A stretch of DNA of 64,000 bases from Echinostoma caproni (lineage: Eukaryota; Platyhelminthes; Trematoda; Plagiorchiida; Echinostomatidae), in the NCBI GenBank assembly GCA_900618425.1, contig UZAN01039583.1, forward strand, positions 58,968 through 122,967, in the 5' to 3' direction. Below, piece after piece: positions 49,001-60,560 of the stretch. The translations under genes and the position numbers were made by a program. Below the pieces are notes generated by a model. That model saw only the letters and a list, made by a program, of their open reading frames with translations, had not been told where the DNA came from and searched no databases. Position 1 is the stretch's first letter. Each line of letters begins with the position of its first letter.

Positions 49001-51614
49001 TTACAGTTGGTGATCAGTGAAAAGGATTTATTTCGAGACCTAAGTCCAGAGAGCATCTTTATCGCACTACGATATTCCACTTGGTTTGGGTTTGGTGACG
49101 GTAAAATGCTTTCACAACGAAACACTTACCTCGGAGTTCAATTTTCGGAGGTCATGTTTAACGTTTCTGGGAATATATTTATAATTCGTTCATTAGGTGA
49201 GATGGTTCATAAGCAAGTTATCCAGTAAAGACTCAGTGTAAATACGGTGAAAAATTATCATACTTCGGAGCATTTACTCCTATTCATACAGAAAATATGA
49301 TATTTAGAAGGTAGAGAAGAAACATTTTTGCCGAAATAGACCGAAAGCTTTCATATAACGAGCTTTTACCCTAATGACACTCATGGTTTCGCCAATTTCA
49401 CTGGTGAGACAGGATAACTGAGAAACCCGCAATTAGGAAGTATTGTTCCATATCCGTGGCTGCTGATATGCAACTGTAAAACCGGAAACTGAAATGTATT
49501 CATGAACATAGGGTAGTGTTTGATTAACTCCCACAGAACCCGAACAGATCACTAGAAGCTTGATTTTCAAGCAACACAGTTTATTATTGAAGTCAAACAG
49601 AGATCACATGTTCGGAACCATTTCCAAAATAAGGAAGGTTGATTTTCTCAACTATCAGAGACGGAATTACCTACAGTATTGAATTATGCAAATAGCAGTC
49701 ATTCGTGTTAACACGGAACTTGTTTCAATAAGATTTCCTGGCATGAAGCTCAGATGCAACAATTAGTACGTAAAAATCGAAAGAAAGAGAAGCCTCACTG
49801 GTTGGAAATAGCTAAAGATGCAACTGAGTCAAAACTGGAATTCCTGATGGCACACCTTTAGCGATGTAGGTAGCAACTTGTATATTCTCAAGTCGTATTG
49901 TATACCACTCTAAGATTTTTCCCTTTGTATTATTGTGAGTTTCCCACAGAAGCAAATATACACAAACCTCTTCCACTGCTGAAATGCATGTAAAAAGCAT
50001 CGAGGTTGTCACCGTAAATGGTTCAATACAAGTTATTGGTTGATTGATCGATTGATTTATTTGATTGATTGCATGCGGGAATGAAGTACGACTACCAGTG
50101 GGAAACATTTGCTACCGCTGTTCGACTAAAATAATTGCACAGGGAAAATAACTGGTTTCAAAAATCGTTTTCACGGATTCACCACAAAAGCAAAACAAGC
50201 GAGCGTAAATTAGACACTGTACAAACATTTATCCGTAAGCTGCCCTGTACTTAGTGTGGTGTTTTCGCACACCAATCAGATACGCAAGAACTGGTATGCT
50301 ACCTGTAGAAAGTGTGTTCGCTCAACCAAACGAGACGGAAAACGCATCATTGGTTTCATCAAATTTTCAAATCTTAAGTGAGATGTATATGTTGGAATGA
50401 GTTGTTGAAAATATTCCACCGTACTTTCAAAACGGCATCTTTTTCCCTAAACCCGCTCCAGACTGGATAACGCTTCTCTGTTTTGCTTTTAAGTATCAGT
50501 CTATTAAAAAACCACAATGCGAATGTAGGAGGAATCATTGGCAGTAAATTTGATTGCCGAATGAGTATTCTGTTGATAATTAACACTTAGAACCGATCCC
50601 GTATGGAGCTCAGATGAAGGTATCCGGGTTCGCATTCTAACAAAAAGGTTCTCGTTTGGATATCCATAAATTAGAATAGGAAATCTCCAATACACGCGAT
50701 ACCGCTATCTTTAAAGTCTTGAGAGCAGAGAGTTTCATTTCCTGTCACTAGTCCATCTGTCTTTTATCTCGCCTAACTAGTGTTAAAAGCAATAGCTGAT
50801 GGAAACGCCCCCTGTAGTTTAACATAGTAACAAAAATGTCCAACAAAGGGGTACCTTTTTCAACCAATCTTTATTGATCATTAAGAAATGCCGCACCTAG
50901 AACACTAAGTGCTTTGCGAATGAGATACACTGTACAGATGAAGGAGACAATGAACAAAATTCCTGTCACTGTCGAGATATGGAGCTTTGCGCAGTGATGA
51001 CGTCCATCTACAGAAAACAATCTTTCTTCCCGAGGCATATCATGCCTCTCCTGTATTATCCAACTCTGACGTCCTTGGATGTTTTGCTTAAAAGCTCACT
51101 GTACCTACACGAACTTATTTGTACTACACTCTTCTAACATTCACTTCAGGTAGTTTTCTGAAGGAGTGACACATAGGAAGCACTACCACGATGATTTGAC
51201 GACAGGTTTTTTCAGTTAAGGAGTCTAACTTCAGATATTTGGACACCAATGCTGATTTTCAACTTTCTTAGACTATATTTATTATACATCGGGTGATCTG
51301 ACTCAAAAAATATCCTAATTGCCAACCCGAAATGGAAAACTTTGATTTTGGTTATGCAATGGTTAGAGAAACAAAAACAGAATGAGTGTACGTAGATCGC
51401 TATGGGATTCTGCTGCATTGTGAAGAGATACTAGAGTTGACCGAAAGCGCAGAGTGGTTGGCAAAGCATTGAAGATCGGTTCTCGATGCCTGGGGAGACA
51501 GAATTCAAATCTACCTCTTCAGTGAGCTTGGCAATATTTTCGCGAATTTTTCACCCCCACCGGAGGTGAAATTACCGGTACTTGTGAAGTAGCGATTTTC
51601 GCCTTGTACGAGTT
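46020..51614. other. Non-coding stretch, nothing recognised
   Basis: Several frames of 60-133 codons (46201-46602, 46783-47076, 47245-47556, 48890-49228, 49812-50108) show no recognised domain and mostly lack an ATG start. An ATTG/ATTTG-rich simple sequence lies at 50037-50070. Confidence 0.4.
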
Positions 51615-52440
51615 TCATTGTATATGTATCTGTCTAATGACTAGTTGTGTTTCTTGTTCTATCTGTTTTGGACATGGTTCGCTGTTGAACTGGGGCAAAA
51701 GGGTGAAGGTAAGAGTTGGTTGTTCTTCCTTCTTGAATGCGGGTTTTCCGGTCACAACGTAACCTTTTATTACGTCAGTTGATTCTTGAATTGCATTGGC
51801 GTGTACACGTGATCCCGTTTGATATTTCCGTGTACTGAGTTGATTAATAAGTGCCAAGGTTAGAGAGATTCTCGGACGTCCTCTGACAGGGTCTGGTTGA
51901 TGAGTTACTCTGATTCCAAGTCAAATTGATATCCTTCTTGATCTTCGTACAGGGAAACCATCAATGGCGTTTCGTGCCTCTTGAATGTGGACTCATTCTC
52001 ACGGATCACTGGTGATAGTGTTCTTCCACTTTGTTCGATATATAGTGTTTTGGTAGTTCTTGCAGTATATTTGTGGATAACATTACTCTTTTCTTTCTCC
52101 GTTATTCTCTGGTTAGTTTTCAAGAGATCTCTCCGAATGTGGACTGTCCGTTGGTGGGCAACTTGTATTTCACGATTTGCACAGTCTTGCTCTCATTTCC
52201 GCAACGCCCTTGATGTACAGCATGGTTGCGCTTTTTCCGGATCACCCGTTGTATCTTTCTTTGGATCAGAGGTTTTGCTATAAATTTATGTGTGTTGTCG
52301 AATACTTTGGAGGAATATGCTTGCCTCTATTTCTCTTGATTGTGTCGACACTGCACTGCTTTTCGATTCTGCTGCACATGCTTCTAACACAGCGTCGTTT
52401 ATTGCTGTGATTGATCCATTTTAAATTTTCAGGTTTGATC
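51615..52440 (-). mobile_element. Penelope-like element 3' end with GIY-YIG endonuclease (other subfamily)
   Basis: Minus strand, 52440 to about 51900: LYIKGVAEMRARLC, stops, then KSNVIHKYTARTTKTLYIEQ, SGRTLSPVIRENE and LVMSLYEDQEG-like residues (51905-52123). The order KG(V/I)SE..R, SNVVYK, YIGQ(S/T)GR, HE..., H..QEGHQFD is that of PLE proteins from the linker into the GIY-YIG domain. Here YIGQ is YIEQ, so the catalytic-core Gly is lost. The following frame (51615-51857) is probably the rest of the C-terminus. No RT was recognised upstream. Confidence 0.68.
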
Positions 52441-55400
52441 CACTTTCGTTGCTTTGCTGAGGACGTTCTGTCTAAAAATACCAGTTGGTTGGGTGGTTTT
52501 CAACGATGGAGCCAATATTGGTGTAAATTGCGTGAATAAGCGACTGAAGCTGGTGCTGGAAGATAACTCAAAGTTCACCTTCCAGAATAATTAATTTGTA
52601 CAATTATGCAAACTGCATCATCAAGGTGCTGCGCCAAATTGCCATACTGTAATCCCGTTGCACATTGCTGGCCCTCTCTTTAAGAAAGAAGAAATCTTGA
52701 GTGATGGAGCACCGGAAACTGAATAATCCAACGTGGTGGTGATTAATGTTTTTCGGATCAGGCTCTCTAGGTGAAACAGCACATCTTGTCTAATGTATGC
52801 AGACTCAATACAGTCCTCAAAATACTAATGTAATTACCGTTCTGGTGACGCTATTTTATTGAGTTAGCTATTATAGGATTGGCGGCCTCTTTCTTCAAAT
52901 TTTAAGCAGCCCTGTATCAGGGATTAATCGTGAGAGGATTTGGTTCACATTCGGTTCAATAATTCATATATTTTTCTCCTTACGCTCTTGAACAACCACA
53001 TCAATTAAAAGCCACTATCTACATGAAATAATGTACCCCTAATGAAGAAGCTTCCCTACAGCTTCACTACATCACGTGGTTCGCATATCCTACAGCAAAA
53101 ATACTATCAATCATTAGGACTTAGTTTGGGATCAGTAAACTAATTCGTGGCGGGTAAGAGGTTGAGGAACACAGCATTGGAGTAATCAGCTACTAATCTG
53201 TAATTTAATCGCAACGACGTCCAGTTGAGATCCGATTTCAACTAGAATTTCCACGCACAGAAAGTGTTGCTATTTGTGTATTACGTTAACGATTTGTGCC
53301 GACATTTATGGCGTCACTAATCCAAATATTGCCGGACACTGAAGTGAATGCGACTTCCAGCTTGAACGAGCTCTGTGAAGTAACTTGATTCTGTGTGAGA
53401 TCTGACAACTCGTGACGGGTGAGGGAAAATATTGATGCAGATTATTTATTTGGAACTGGACGACGATATCCAAAGTGAAACTGAAAATGACTAGAATTTC
53501 ACCTAGTTCGAAAACACAGAAAAATATTTTATTCGCAGCGAGAAATAGGTGTAAATTACCAATGTTGGACATTCTACTCTGATACGCCCTCTGGGTCGCG
53601 GATGTCTCAGAGTGAACAAATATAAAGTCGTTTTGCTCTGCCAACAAATACGGACCTTATGCGTTAAGCGTAGCATGTTTAACCAGCAGAAATACCAGCA
53701 CGTTTTCTAAAGGAATTTTGTGCATGCTCTTCTGAAAGCGATTTCCAGCAATATCCGTAGAAAATTTCACTATGTTCGGGGGTGGGGGATATTGTTTAGA
53801 CATTTCTCAACATGGTCATATGGTAGCATCCCCAAAGTACTGACACACGCGGCAAATGCAATTACTCCCTCTATGCTCTGCTTTGACCAACTCGTGCAAG
53901 ATCATGGTCATCTCTCAGATCGCTCCGCCTCAATGTTTAGTGTTTTGAGTGTCATGCATGCGAATGTGTTTTGTGCATTACCCCATTTTGCAAATAACAG
54001 CAATTTTCTTTCTTTTCGATCATTGCCCTATGAAATTATCACCATACGACTTTTATTTTAACATTAAAAGAGTGGATCGAGAAAACTAATAGCATTGTAT
54101 TGAGAGACCAAGTACGAAATAATTGCGTTTCACCTAAGAACTATAAGATTACAATACAGAAAACAGGAAACTTTGGGTAAGTTAAGGGTTGTGTAGTCTA
54201 ATTTTAATTTAATATTTGCTTGTATTATAAATTCTTTACAAGTATTTTATTTCCAATCCCGGATATATTTGCTTGGACTGCATTAGAATAATATGCTTCG
54301 GCTTTGTTTCGAATGATTGATTTATCTGTGAAAAAGATACGTCTTGGTTTCACCTGAACTAAGGAACTGACAAACGATTATCGGATACGCTTGGCTGATC
54401 AATAGCAAGAAGCGCTCCGTGGAACGTTTCCCAAATCACTGACATAATACTTACTGTAAAATACATACCAAAAATTACAAACACTAAGGCATGTGAGGTT
54501 TAAATTCCTTCGAAAATGAGTGTGTGCCTATTGTCTTTGTGAACTTATTACACGATAGAGAGGGATAGCGACAAATCAACTAACCACGAAACAATAAACG
54601 ATGAAGTCACGCACAGACAACAATTTTATTGATACATCGACAACTCGCTTAGGTAACCAAATAGTATTATGACCCCACATCTCATGCTGTAAATCATTTA
54701 AACTAGGAGTGCATTTTTGGATACTACTTTCAAAATTTTTGATTGGATGATTCCGAAAGGAATGTAGGTGAAACTTATTGATGACGAGTTTAGATAAAAG
54801 CGGAAGTTACTGTTCTGTACTCTTCAGCAATCAGGGAAAAGTGGGTTAGTATAACAATCAGCACACCATGTGATGCAATGAGGAGATCTGGTAGTTCACC
54901 TAGAAATGTCACATTTCTTTATTGAAAAAATGTCCACTCTTTTTCAATATATCACTAGTTTCTTTTTCTGTATCCAACTGCATCACTTGCCCTGTTTTTG
55001 CACTTGCCTGTTCACAAGGATCATGTACAAATATGTCGGTACCGATTACGCGATTTTCTCTCAACCGGATTGGTTGGTGCTTTGTAGTTTTCAATCGTAG
55101 ACGGTGTGTACCACGGGGAGCTACTAGTTGGAAGTGTTGATCAAGTTCATATTCCGAAGATCCGTCCAACGATGGTCATGATGGCTGAATTCCTTTAAAG
55201 AGAATTAAAGGATGGTCATCACTGTTTTGTTTTACATGTTTTCGCTTTGATTGTTCCCCAATAGCTTACTCGGACGTTTACTCATAAATCAGTTGAGTTA
55301 TTGTGTTAATCTCTAGCTATTCTGTACAACAGAGTATTATCGTGCCATCCGAATTAAATAAATTTATTGTGAGTCTTCAGTAAATAGTTCAGGCATGCTT

Positions 55401-57455
55401 AACCAGGACAACATATAGTTGGCTGTCCGTTTATTTTGATGGAACATGGATCATGTGATCAAAGACCGATTGATAAAACAAACCCCTTTAATGTGTCGGA
55501 AGTGAGCGGCAGATATTATAATCAAATCTACGGACGAATCTTCATTGTTTCGGACTTCTCCATCACAAACCAACAGAAATGACAAACAAATGCACAAAAA
55601 GAGTGAGGAGAGTGTTTGTGAATGAAGAAAGATTTAATGTTGTGAAATGCTGATTCCATATTTCATAGATTCCACAATTTACATATGAAGAACTAGGGTA
55701 AAAGTCTGTCATAGAAGTTTCTTCTCAGAATGCTGAATCGATAATGAATGGCCAGACCGGTTTGAAGCTAATCAGTGGGTAAATTTAACATTTTAAATGT
55801 AGTCGCACAAAGTGATGAGAAACTCAGCAAGGATATTCCTTCGCATTGTAGGTTAGCAAAGTAGCATTCTTTTGAAGTCATGCTTCGTCAGATGTAGTTC
55901 GTCAATCTCTCACACACGAAAAACCAGTGAGACTTTCTTTGCACCCTATGATGACCAATCTACATTCTGTGACCTTAGTTGTAAAACAAATCGCACTTGC
56001 TAGATCTTTTATATGTGCCTGCGCTTTTGACCGAACCTCTCGTATCCAGGTCTCTACTTTCATGTGCAACGCAAACTGCACTTGATGATCAATCTGACCC
56101 AAAGACACATTTTGCACGTGATCAATCGTGCTTGAAAAATAATCATCGTATGGAGCGTTTGCCTAATTGCTGGGGCTGTCTTGATCTGTGCAGTACCACT
56201 AGTCGGTTCATCTCAGTGAGTTCATAGTCACATGATAACCATCCTACACAATGCTTGTTATCCGTGTGCATCGACTATCGTGACAGTTAAGCCGGATTGT
56301 AATGTGGTTTGTTGTCATTCAGTATTACTATCACGGTGTTGTTCTTTTTCCTTTTTGTGTCAGAGTAACAGGTTATCTTTGGTGAATGCAGAACGCAACT
56401 AATACTTAAACCTGTGTAAAAACGTTGCACAAGACGAACGTTATCATTGTCCACCAGTTGCTTGTTAAAAATTAATGAATCTAGTTCCCTTAATTCATTT
56501 TTTTTTCATGGATTTCCCTGGTCCATCGAAAAGTGGATATGTTGTGGTCATATTGCATTTGGGCATCGTATGGCTTGGATAAGACTAATTTTGTTCATAA
56601 TTACACAGCTACTCTGCAATCAGCAACAGCAAATAATGGATATCGTAATGAGTCTGCTCCGTTGCATCCTACGCTCAAAATGGGTGATGCTGCAGATTAA
56701 CTTGTGTAACTTGAACTTAATCTATCTATCTACAGGTCTAATCGAAACTGAAGCAACAGGTCCCTGTGAAACACTTGTGTGTTCGTATAGGCAACAGTAT
56801 TTGTACTAGACTAAATTTTTGATATCGAAAATCCCAGCTTGTGTGCTCGTGTAATTTTGTCTCTGTTCTCTTCACTGAGGTAACGGGAACTATTGGTTTT
56901 GAGCGCTGCTTGCTTCATTATGGCAACAACAATACGAACATTCAAAGCTGTGCACAAAAATGGCCTTGACTTCAAGGTTGACTTTGATTGAAATAGTATT
57001 TCTTGAATTCAGTGAGTTAGATATCAAACAGTTTATTATTAAAAAACCTCGTTTATCTTAATTTCCCTGGGTTGTGAAACATTTGTATTTGGTTATTCAA
57101 TAGAGTTGCTATAATAGATTATATGTCGGATAAAATAATGCCTCATAGCAAACACCCGAGGTCGCAAGGGTTTATGGAAATCATTTGGGATAATTCTTCA
57201 TTTATTATTATTAGAATATATTACTTTTTCATTCTTGATAAAGTTTGCGTTTTTCATGTTCAGATCATTTAATCTTGGCAACCAAGGTCACGCACGTTTA
57301 ATTGACAATTATGTAGCCTAGAAACTGCTTAGATCCCAGTAGACAAGATATAAATTATTTTCCACACATAAAGCATTAAAACAAGGAATAAATATGATGA
57401 AACTCCACTAGGTCATAGAGAAAATATTTCAGTGCATCACAATCGACCAGTACTG
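52441..57455. other. Non-coding stretch, nothing recognised
   Basis: Frames such as 53306-53647, 53720-54061, 54909-55169, 55997-56227 and 56447-56809 show no recognised domain. No tRNA or shared repeat was noticed. Confidence 0.4.
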
Positions 57456-57534
<79 letters not shown>

Positions 57535-57606
57535 ATATCTATCTATATATCCATGTGTATATCTGTATCTATATTTATGTATATATTTATATGTATATAT
57601 ATACAC
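57456..57606. repeat. (TCTA)n microsatellite passing into TA-rich repeat
   Basis: About 20 uninterrupted TCTA units (57456-57534) pass into TATC/TATATG variants up to 57606. It abuts the PLE remnant. The open frame through it (a run of Ile-Tyr-Leu-Ser) is an artefact of the repeat. Confidence 0.97.
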
Positions 57607-58200
57607 AATTTCATCTTGGGACCGGATGTGGAATTCTCAATGGTCACATAATTCTTAGATCATCCGATCGTTGGGACCACTCGGAATATGGGGGGTGTGG
57701 GGGGTGGGCCAGGGGAGCTTATGCGCCTGCACAAATTGTTTTTGGGTACACCGAGGAGGGTTGTGTAGACGATTTCCTACCGCTTCCGCTGTGGCGAGCA
57801 TACGACATGGAACCTGCCTTGGTAATCAACCACGAACCCGATATAGGGCTGGGGGGGAATGCCTCGGTCACATTCACAGTGTGATTTGTTTCAACTAGGT
57901 GTGAAACCACTGCACTGGTGAGTGACAAACTATACTGTGTTTAGCCATGCGGGATGGTGATCACGGATTCGTTCAGACAAACGCCTGACCGTGCGGCCTA
58001 TGTACGTTGTTCCACAGGAACACATAAATGAGTACACACAAAATGGGACAAAATGGAAGCTGAATAAAACATTGATCTTTGCTGCATAGAGGGTATTTCT
58101 AACAGCATACGATAGTCTACTCCTTCTGCCTGCCGGGGCAGTCAGTTTTCCAGGTTATTGGTGGATGCCATATGCCTCCGTAAATTGGGTGGGTAACTTG
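57607..58200 (-). mobile_element. Penelope-like element 3' end with GIY-YIG endonuclease (copy 2)
   Basis: Minus strand, about 58033 to 57950: VYSFMCSCGTTYIGRTVRRL followed by SERIRDHHPAWLN. This is the GIY-YIG start with its Cys-rich lead and the Arg/His segment. After one frameshift the next frame reads SLTSAVVSHLVETNHTVN (57850-57928), the usual SAI..HLV.TGH segment. The element is the same family as 1-560, and both lie on the minus strand. It ends against the TCTA microsatellite. Confidence 0.78.
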
Positions 58201-58229
58201 AATGTGACAAGATCAGTGCTATCGGTGTG

Positions 58230-58309
58230 ACCTCGTAGCTGAGCCGGTAGAGCGTGCGCGTTCAAAGCGTAAACGGCGTACATGTGTGGGTTAGAATCCC
58301 ACCGAGGCT
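58230..58309 (+). mobile_element. tRNA-like SINE head, well preserved
   Basis: The segment folds like a tRNA with a longer variable arm. The acceptor stem is CCTCG/CGAGG, the D-arm is GCTGAGCCGGTAGAGC, the anticodon stem is TGCGC/GCGTA around loop GTTCAAA (anticodon TCA by position), and the T-arm is GTGGG TTAGAAT CCCAC. Related but decayed sequences at 9.45 and 18.8 kb share the B box and the GGCTA...TTTTCACAA end, so this is a SINE and not a single-copy tRNA gene. A true tRNA is the alternative. Confidence 0.65.
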
Positions 58310-58499
58310 ACTGGAGTTTTCACAATCGACACAAAAAATCAATATTTTTAGCGCACAATACTCCGTTAGTTAAATTGTTCCACATTTCGAATTAAAGATG
58401 CTTCTGCGCTGCCTCGATCAAGTTATAACCCAGGAGTTTGAATCGTTCGGTCCCGTGCTATCTCGATGTCTGTTTTATGCATGAGGGATATCGGCTTGC
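58310..58499. other. SINE tail region
   Basis: ACTGGAGTTTTCACAATCG continues the SINE; its 3' end was not located. Confidence 0.4.
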
Positions 58500-58907
58500 T
58501 GGGTAATTGGGGATTCGGTCAGATCGTCGATCAGATTGTAACATAAGGCCTGTGGTACGACTACTGTTTTTACTTGCCGTTTTGTTCTCCACTCAAATAA
58601 TATCACCTCGAGCCATGCACATGTTGAAAACATTGATCAATACTTTCACAGTACGTTATTTCAACACAGTGGAGCAAGGCATGTTTTTTCGTATGTGTGC
58701 AATAATCGATGGAACATGTGAGGAACTGTTTCAGTATGGTTTGCCTGCATCCACGAAAAACGGATGGAAAAATAGCTTAGTTCTCTATGAAAGTGCTGTT
58801 AATTTAAATTTGGATGAAGGGAGTTTTTGTCAAATTCTAGACTTAGGAGAAAAGAATGAATATATCAATCGGGAAGCAGCTACGAATTTGGCTAACAATA
58901 TTTCATG
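58500..58907 (+). CDS. Candidate exon of an unknown gene
   Basis: An open frame of about 136 codons ends at a strong donor-like CAT|GTGAGTCG (GT at 58908). The first in-frame ATG is at 58615. Upstream of it the frame encodes a hydrophobic stretch (LLFLLAVLFSTQII) that would make a signal peptide or membrane helix only if it is translated. Downstream there are acidic and Cys residues (CAIIDGTCEELFQYG). No family was recognised and no partner exon was found. Confidence 0.22.
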
Positions 58908-60507
58908 TGAGTCGACTATGCACAGTCAGTAGATACATGTTGCTTTGGTATCAAACACAGGACCTTGAAACTTTGGGCCTAAATTCAGACCAAGGCTCGA
59001 AACTGAAATGAACACAGCCACTGCCATATACACTGGGCACAGATACCGACTGCACCTGCTGAATAAAAAAATATGAGGTAGTAACATCATCTCATTTATG
59101 TTACGCATAGCACATTAGGAACACTTTTTAGCCCCAGGAACGAACATACACAATCGCAGTTCTTCACCTCGTTTCAAATGGTGAAATTATTAGCATGTTT
59201 AGTCTACCTCGTTGATTGAGGTTTCCCTAACCTTAAAATCAAACTTTCGAAAAACAGTCGAAAGAGTAATTCACACAGTAATCAAACTTTTCCTTTTATA
59301 ATTACCCATAAATTGCAGGACATGCCCCCTAAACGTTGCAACGCCAAAAAATATCAATAAACTTCAGTTTTCAGTTTTCTCGAGCTTGAAGCACAAGTGA
59401 GGAACGCATCTGGCAAGTGCCACGAAGAAACTGTTCAATTCTTGTCGAATCTCGCCAGTAGCGTCATTCCATCGAACAAACTGAGGATAACCTAGTCGAA
59501 GTTCCAAGCTGACAGATCAAAAGCATACTACTCCCTTGAGCACAGTACACCTTGCCAACCTTTTAGTTGACATTTCCATTGCTTTTTAATTTATTATCTG
59601 AGCCGAAATCCTTCCTCCTTTCTACCGAAGAATAGCTCGGATGAGTTTGACCGTTGGACTATATCTACCCTATTGCACCATAATCAACTGATATACAATA
59701 AAAAACACTAGAAGCGATATGCACCATAGTTCTATACTTTCTGGATGTCCACTAGATCTGTCCATTAAACACGATAGATAAAAGTTCTCCAGGTGTTATT
59801 CCTAATGTTGATCTTCCTACTCTCTCGCTACGCTCACATTGGTGATCGAGTGACTAGGAAACCGTATCCCCAGTGCCTCAGAGTCAACATCATCACCCAA
59901 TAGCCACCAGTCCCATAGAGACATGACATTTTTTAAAGAAGGAACAAAGAGCATAGCTTTCGTAGACATGCTGGTTCTGTTTTCATTAGTACGATGAGCA
60001 GCACTACGACTTACAGATTGGAGAAACGAGTACTCCAATTTTTCCAAAACATGAATTTAGATAAGCAGGGAAAATTTTTGTTTCCAAAGTAATTAAAACG
60101 ATAGTAATGCTGGCGGACATCAAAAAGCTGAGCAAGGAATGTGTTTCCGAAGGGAAATGCTTAAGAGAGGCTACGATTTTAGGTGAATAAGTATTTCCTA
60201 TAATTCCGAATTGTTGTCGGCTGAGTTTTCAAACTTTGGTAGCATTGTCCGTCTTACGATAGTTGGATCATTTATTACGTAAGCTCACATGTTTATTTGT
60301 AGTTTATTTTCATTCATATGCATAAAATCTCGTCTTGGCTGTCAAGGCAAATACAGTGATGTCTCATTTATTCAAATTCACTGGTGAATTAAATGACGAT
60401 TATCAAATCTACCCAATGCTTTGAAAGGTCAATAAGACATCAAACGAACAGGAAGCTCAGAAAACTTCCGGGAAGTTGGTGTTGGTGAGTTCTCCGAGCT
60501 GGAAGTG
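58908..60507. other. Non-coding stretch, nothing recognised
   Basis: The minus frame 59817-60047 and others have no recognised similarity. Confidence 0.4.
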
Positions 60508-60560
60508 TTGTTCGCAGACGTTTCGTAGCCAAGGTAGGCATTATCAGTGCAAATTCGAAG
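60508..60560 (-). ncRNA. Hammerhead ribozyme motif, type B (short helix III)
   Basis: The minus strand reads TTTGCA, CTGATAA (60547-60541), helix II GCC/GGC closed by TACCTT, ACGAAAC, GTC, then TGCGAAC. The stem-I strands GCA and TGC pair across the site. Helix III is only AC/GT, the minimal form known for hammerheads in Penelope-like elements. G at position 8 is A (CTGATAA for CTGATGA), so activity should be lost. The flank (CTTCGAATTTGCAC, GAACAACACTTCC) differs from the type A family, so this is a separate lineage. Confidence 0.6.

Noticed and set aside
57432..57884. 150-codon plus-strand frame
   Set aside because: Half of it is the TCTA microsatellite read as a repeating Ile-Tyr-Leu-Ser peptide, and the rest is the antisense of the PLE remnant.
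58230..58309. Selenocysteine tRNA gene
   Set aside because: The anticodon fits, but acceptor and T-arm lengths and overall sequence do not look like tRNA-Sec, and decayed relatives at 9.45 and 18.8 kb point to a SINE.
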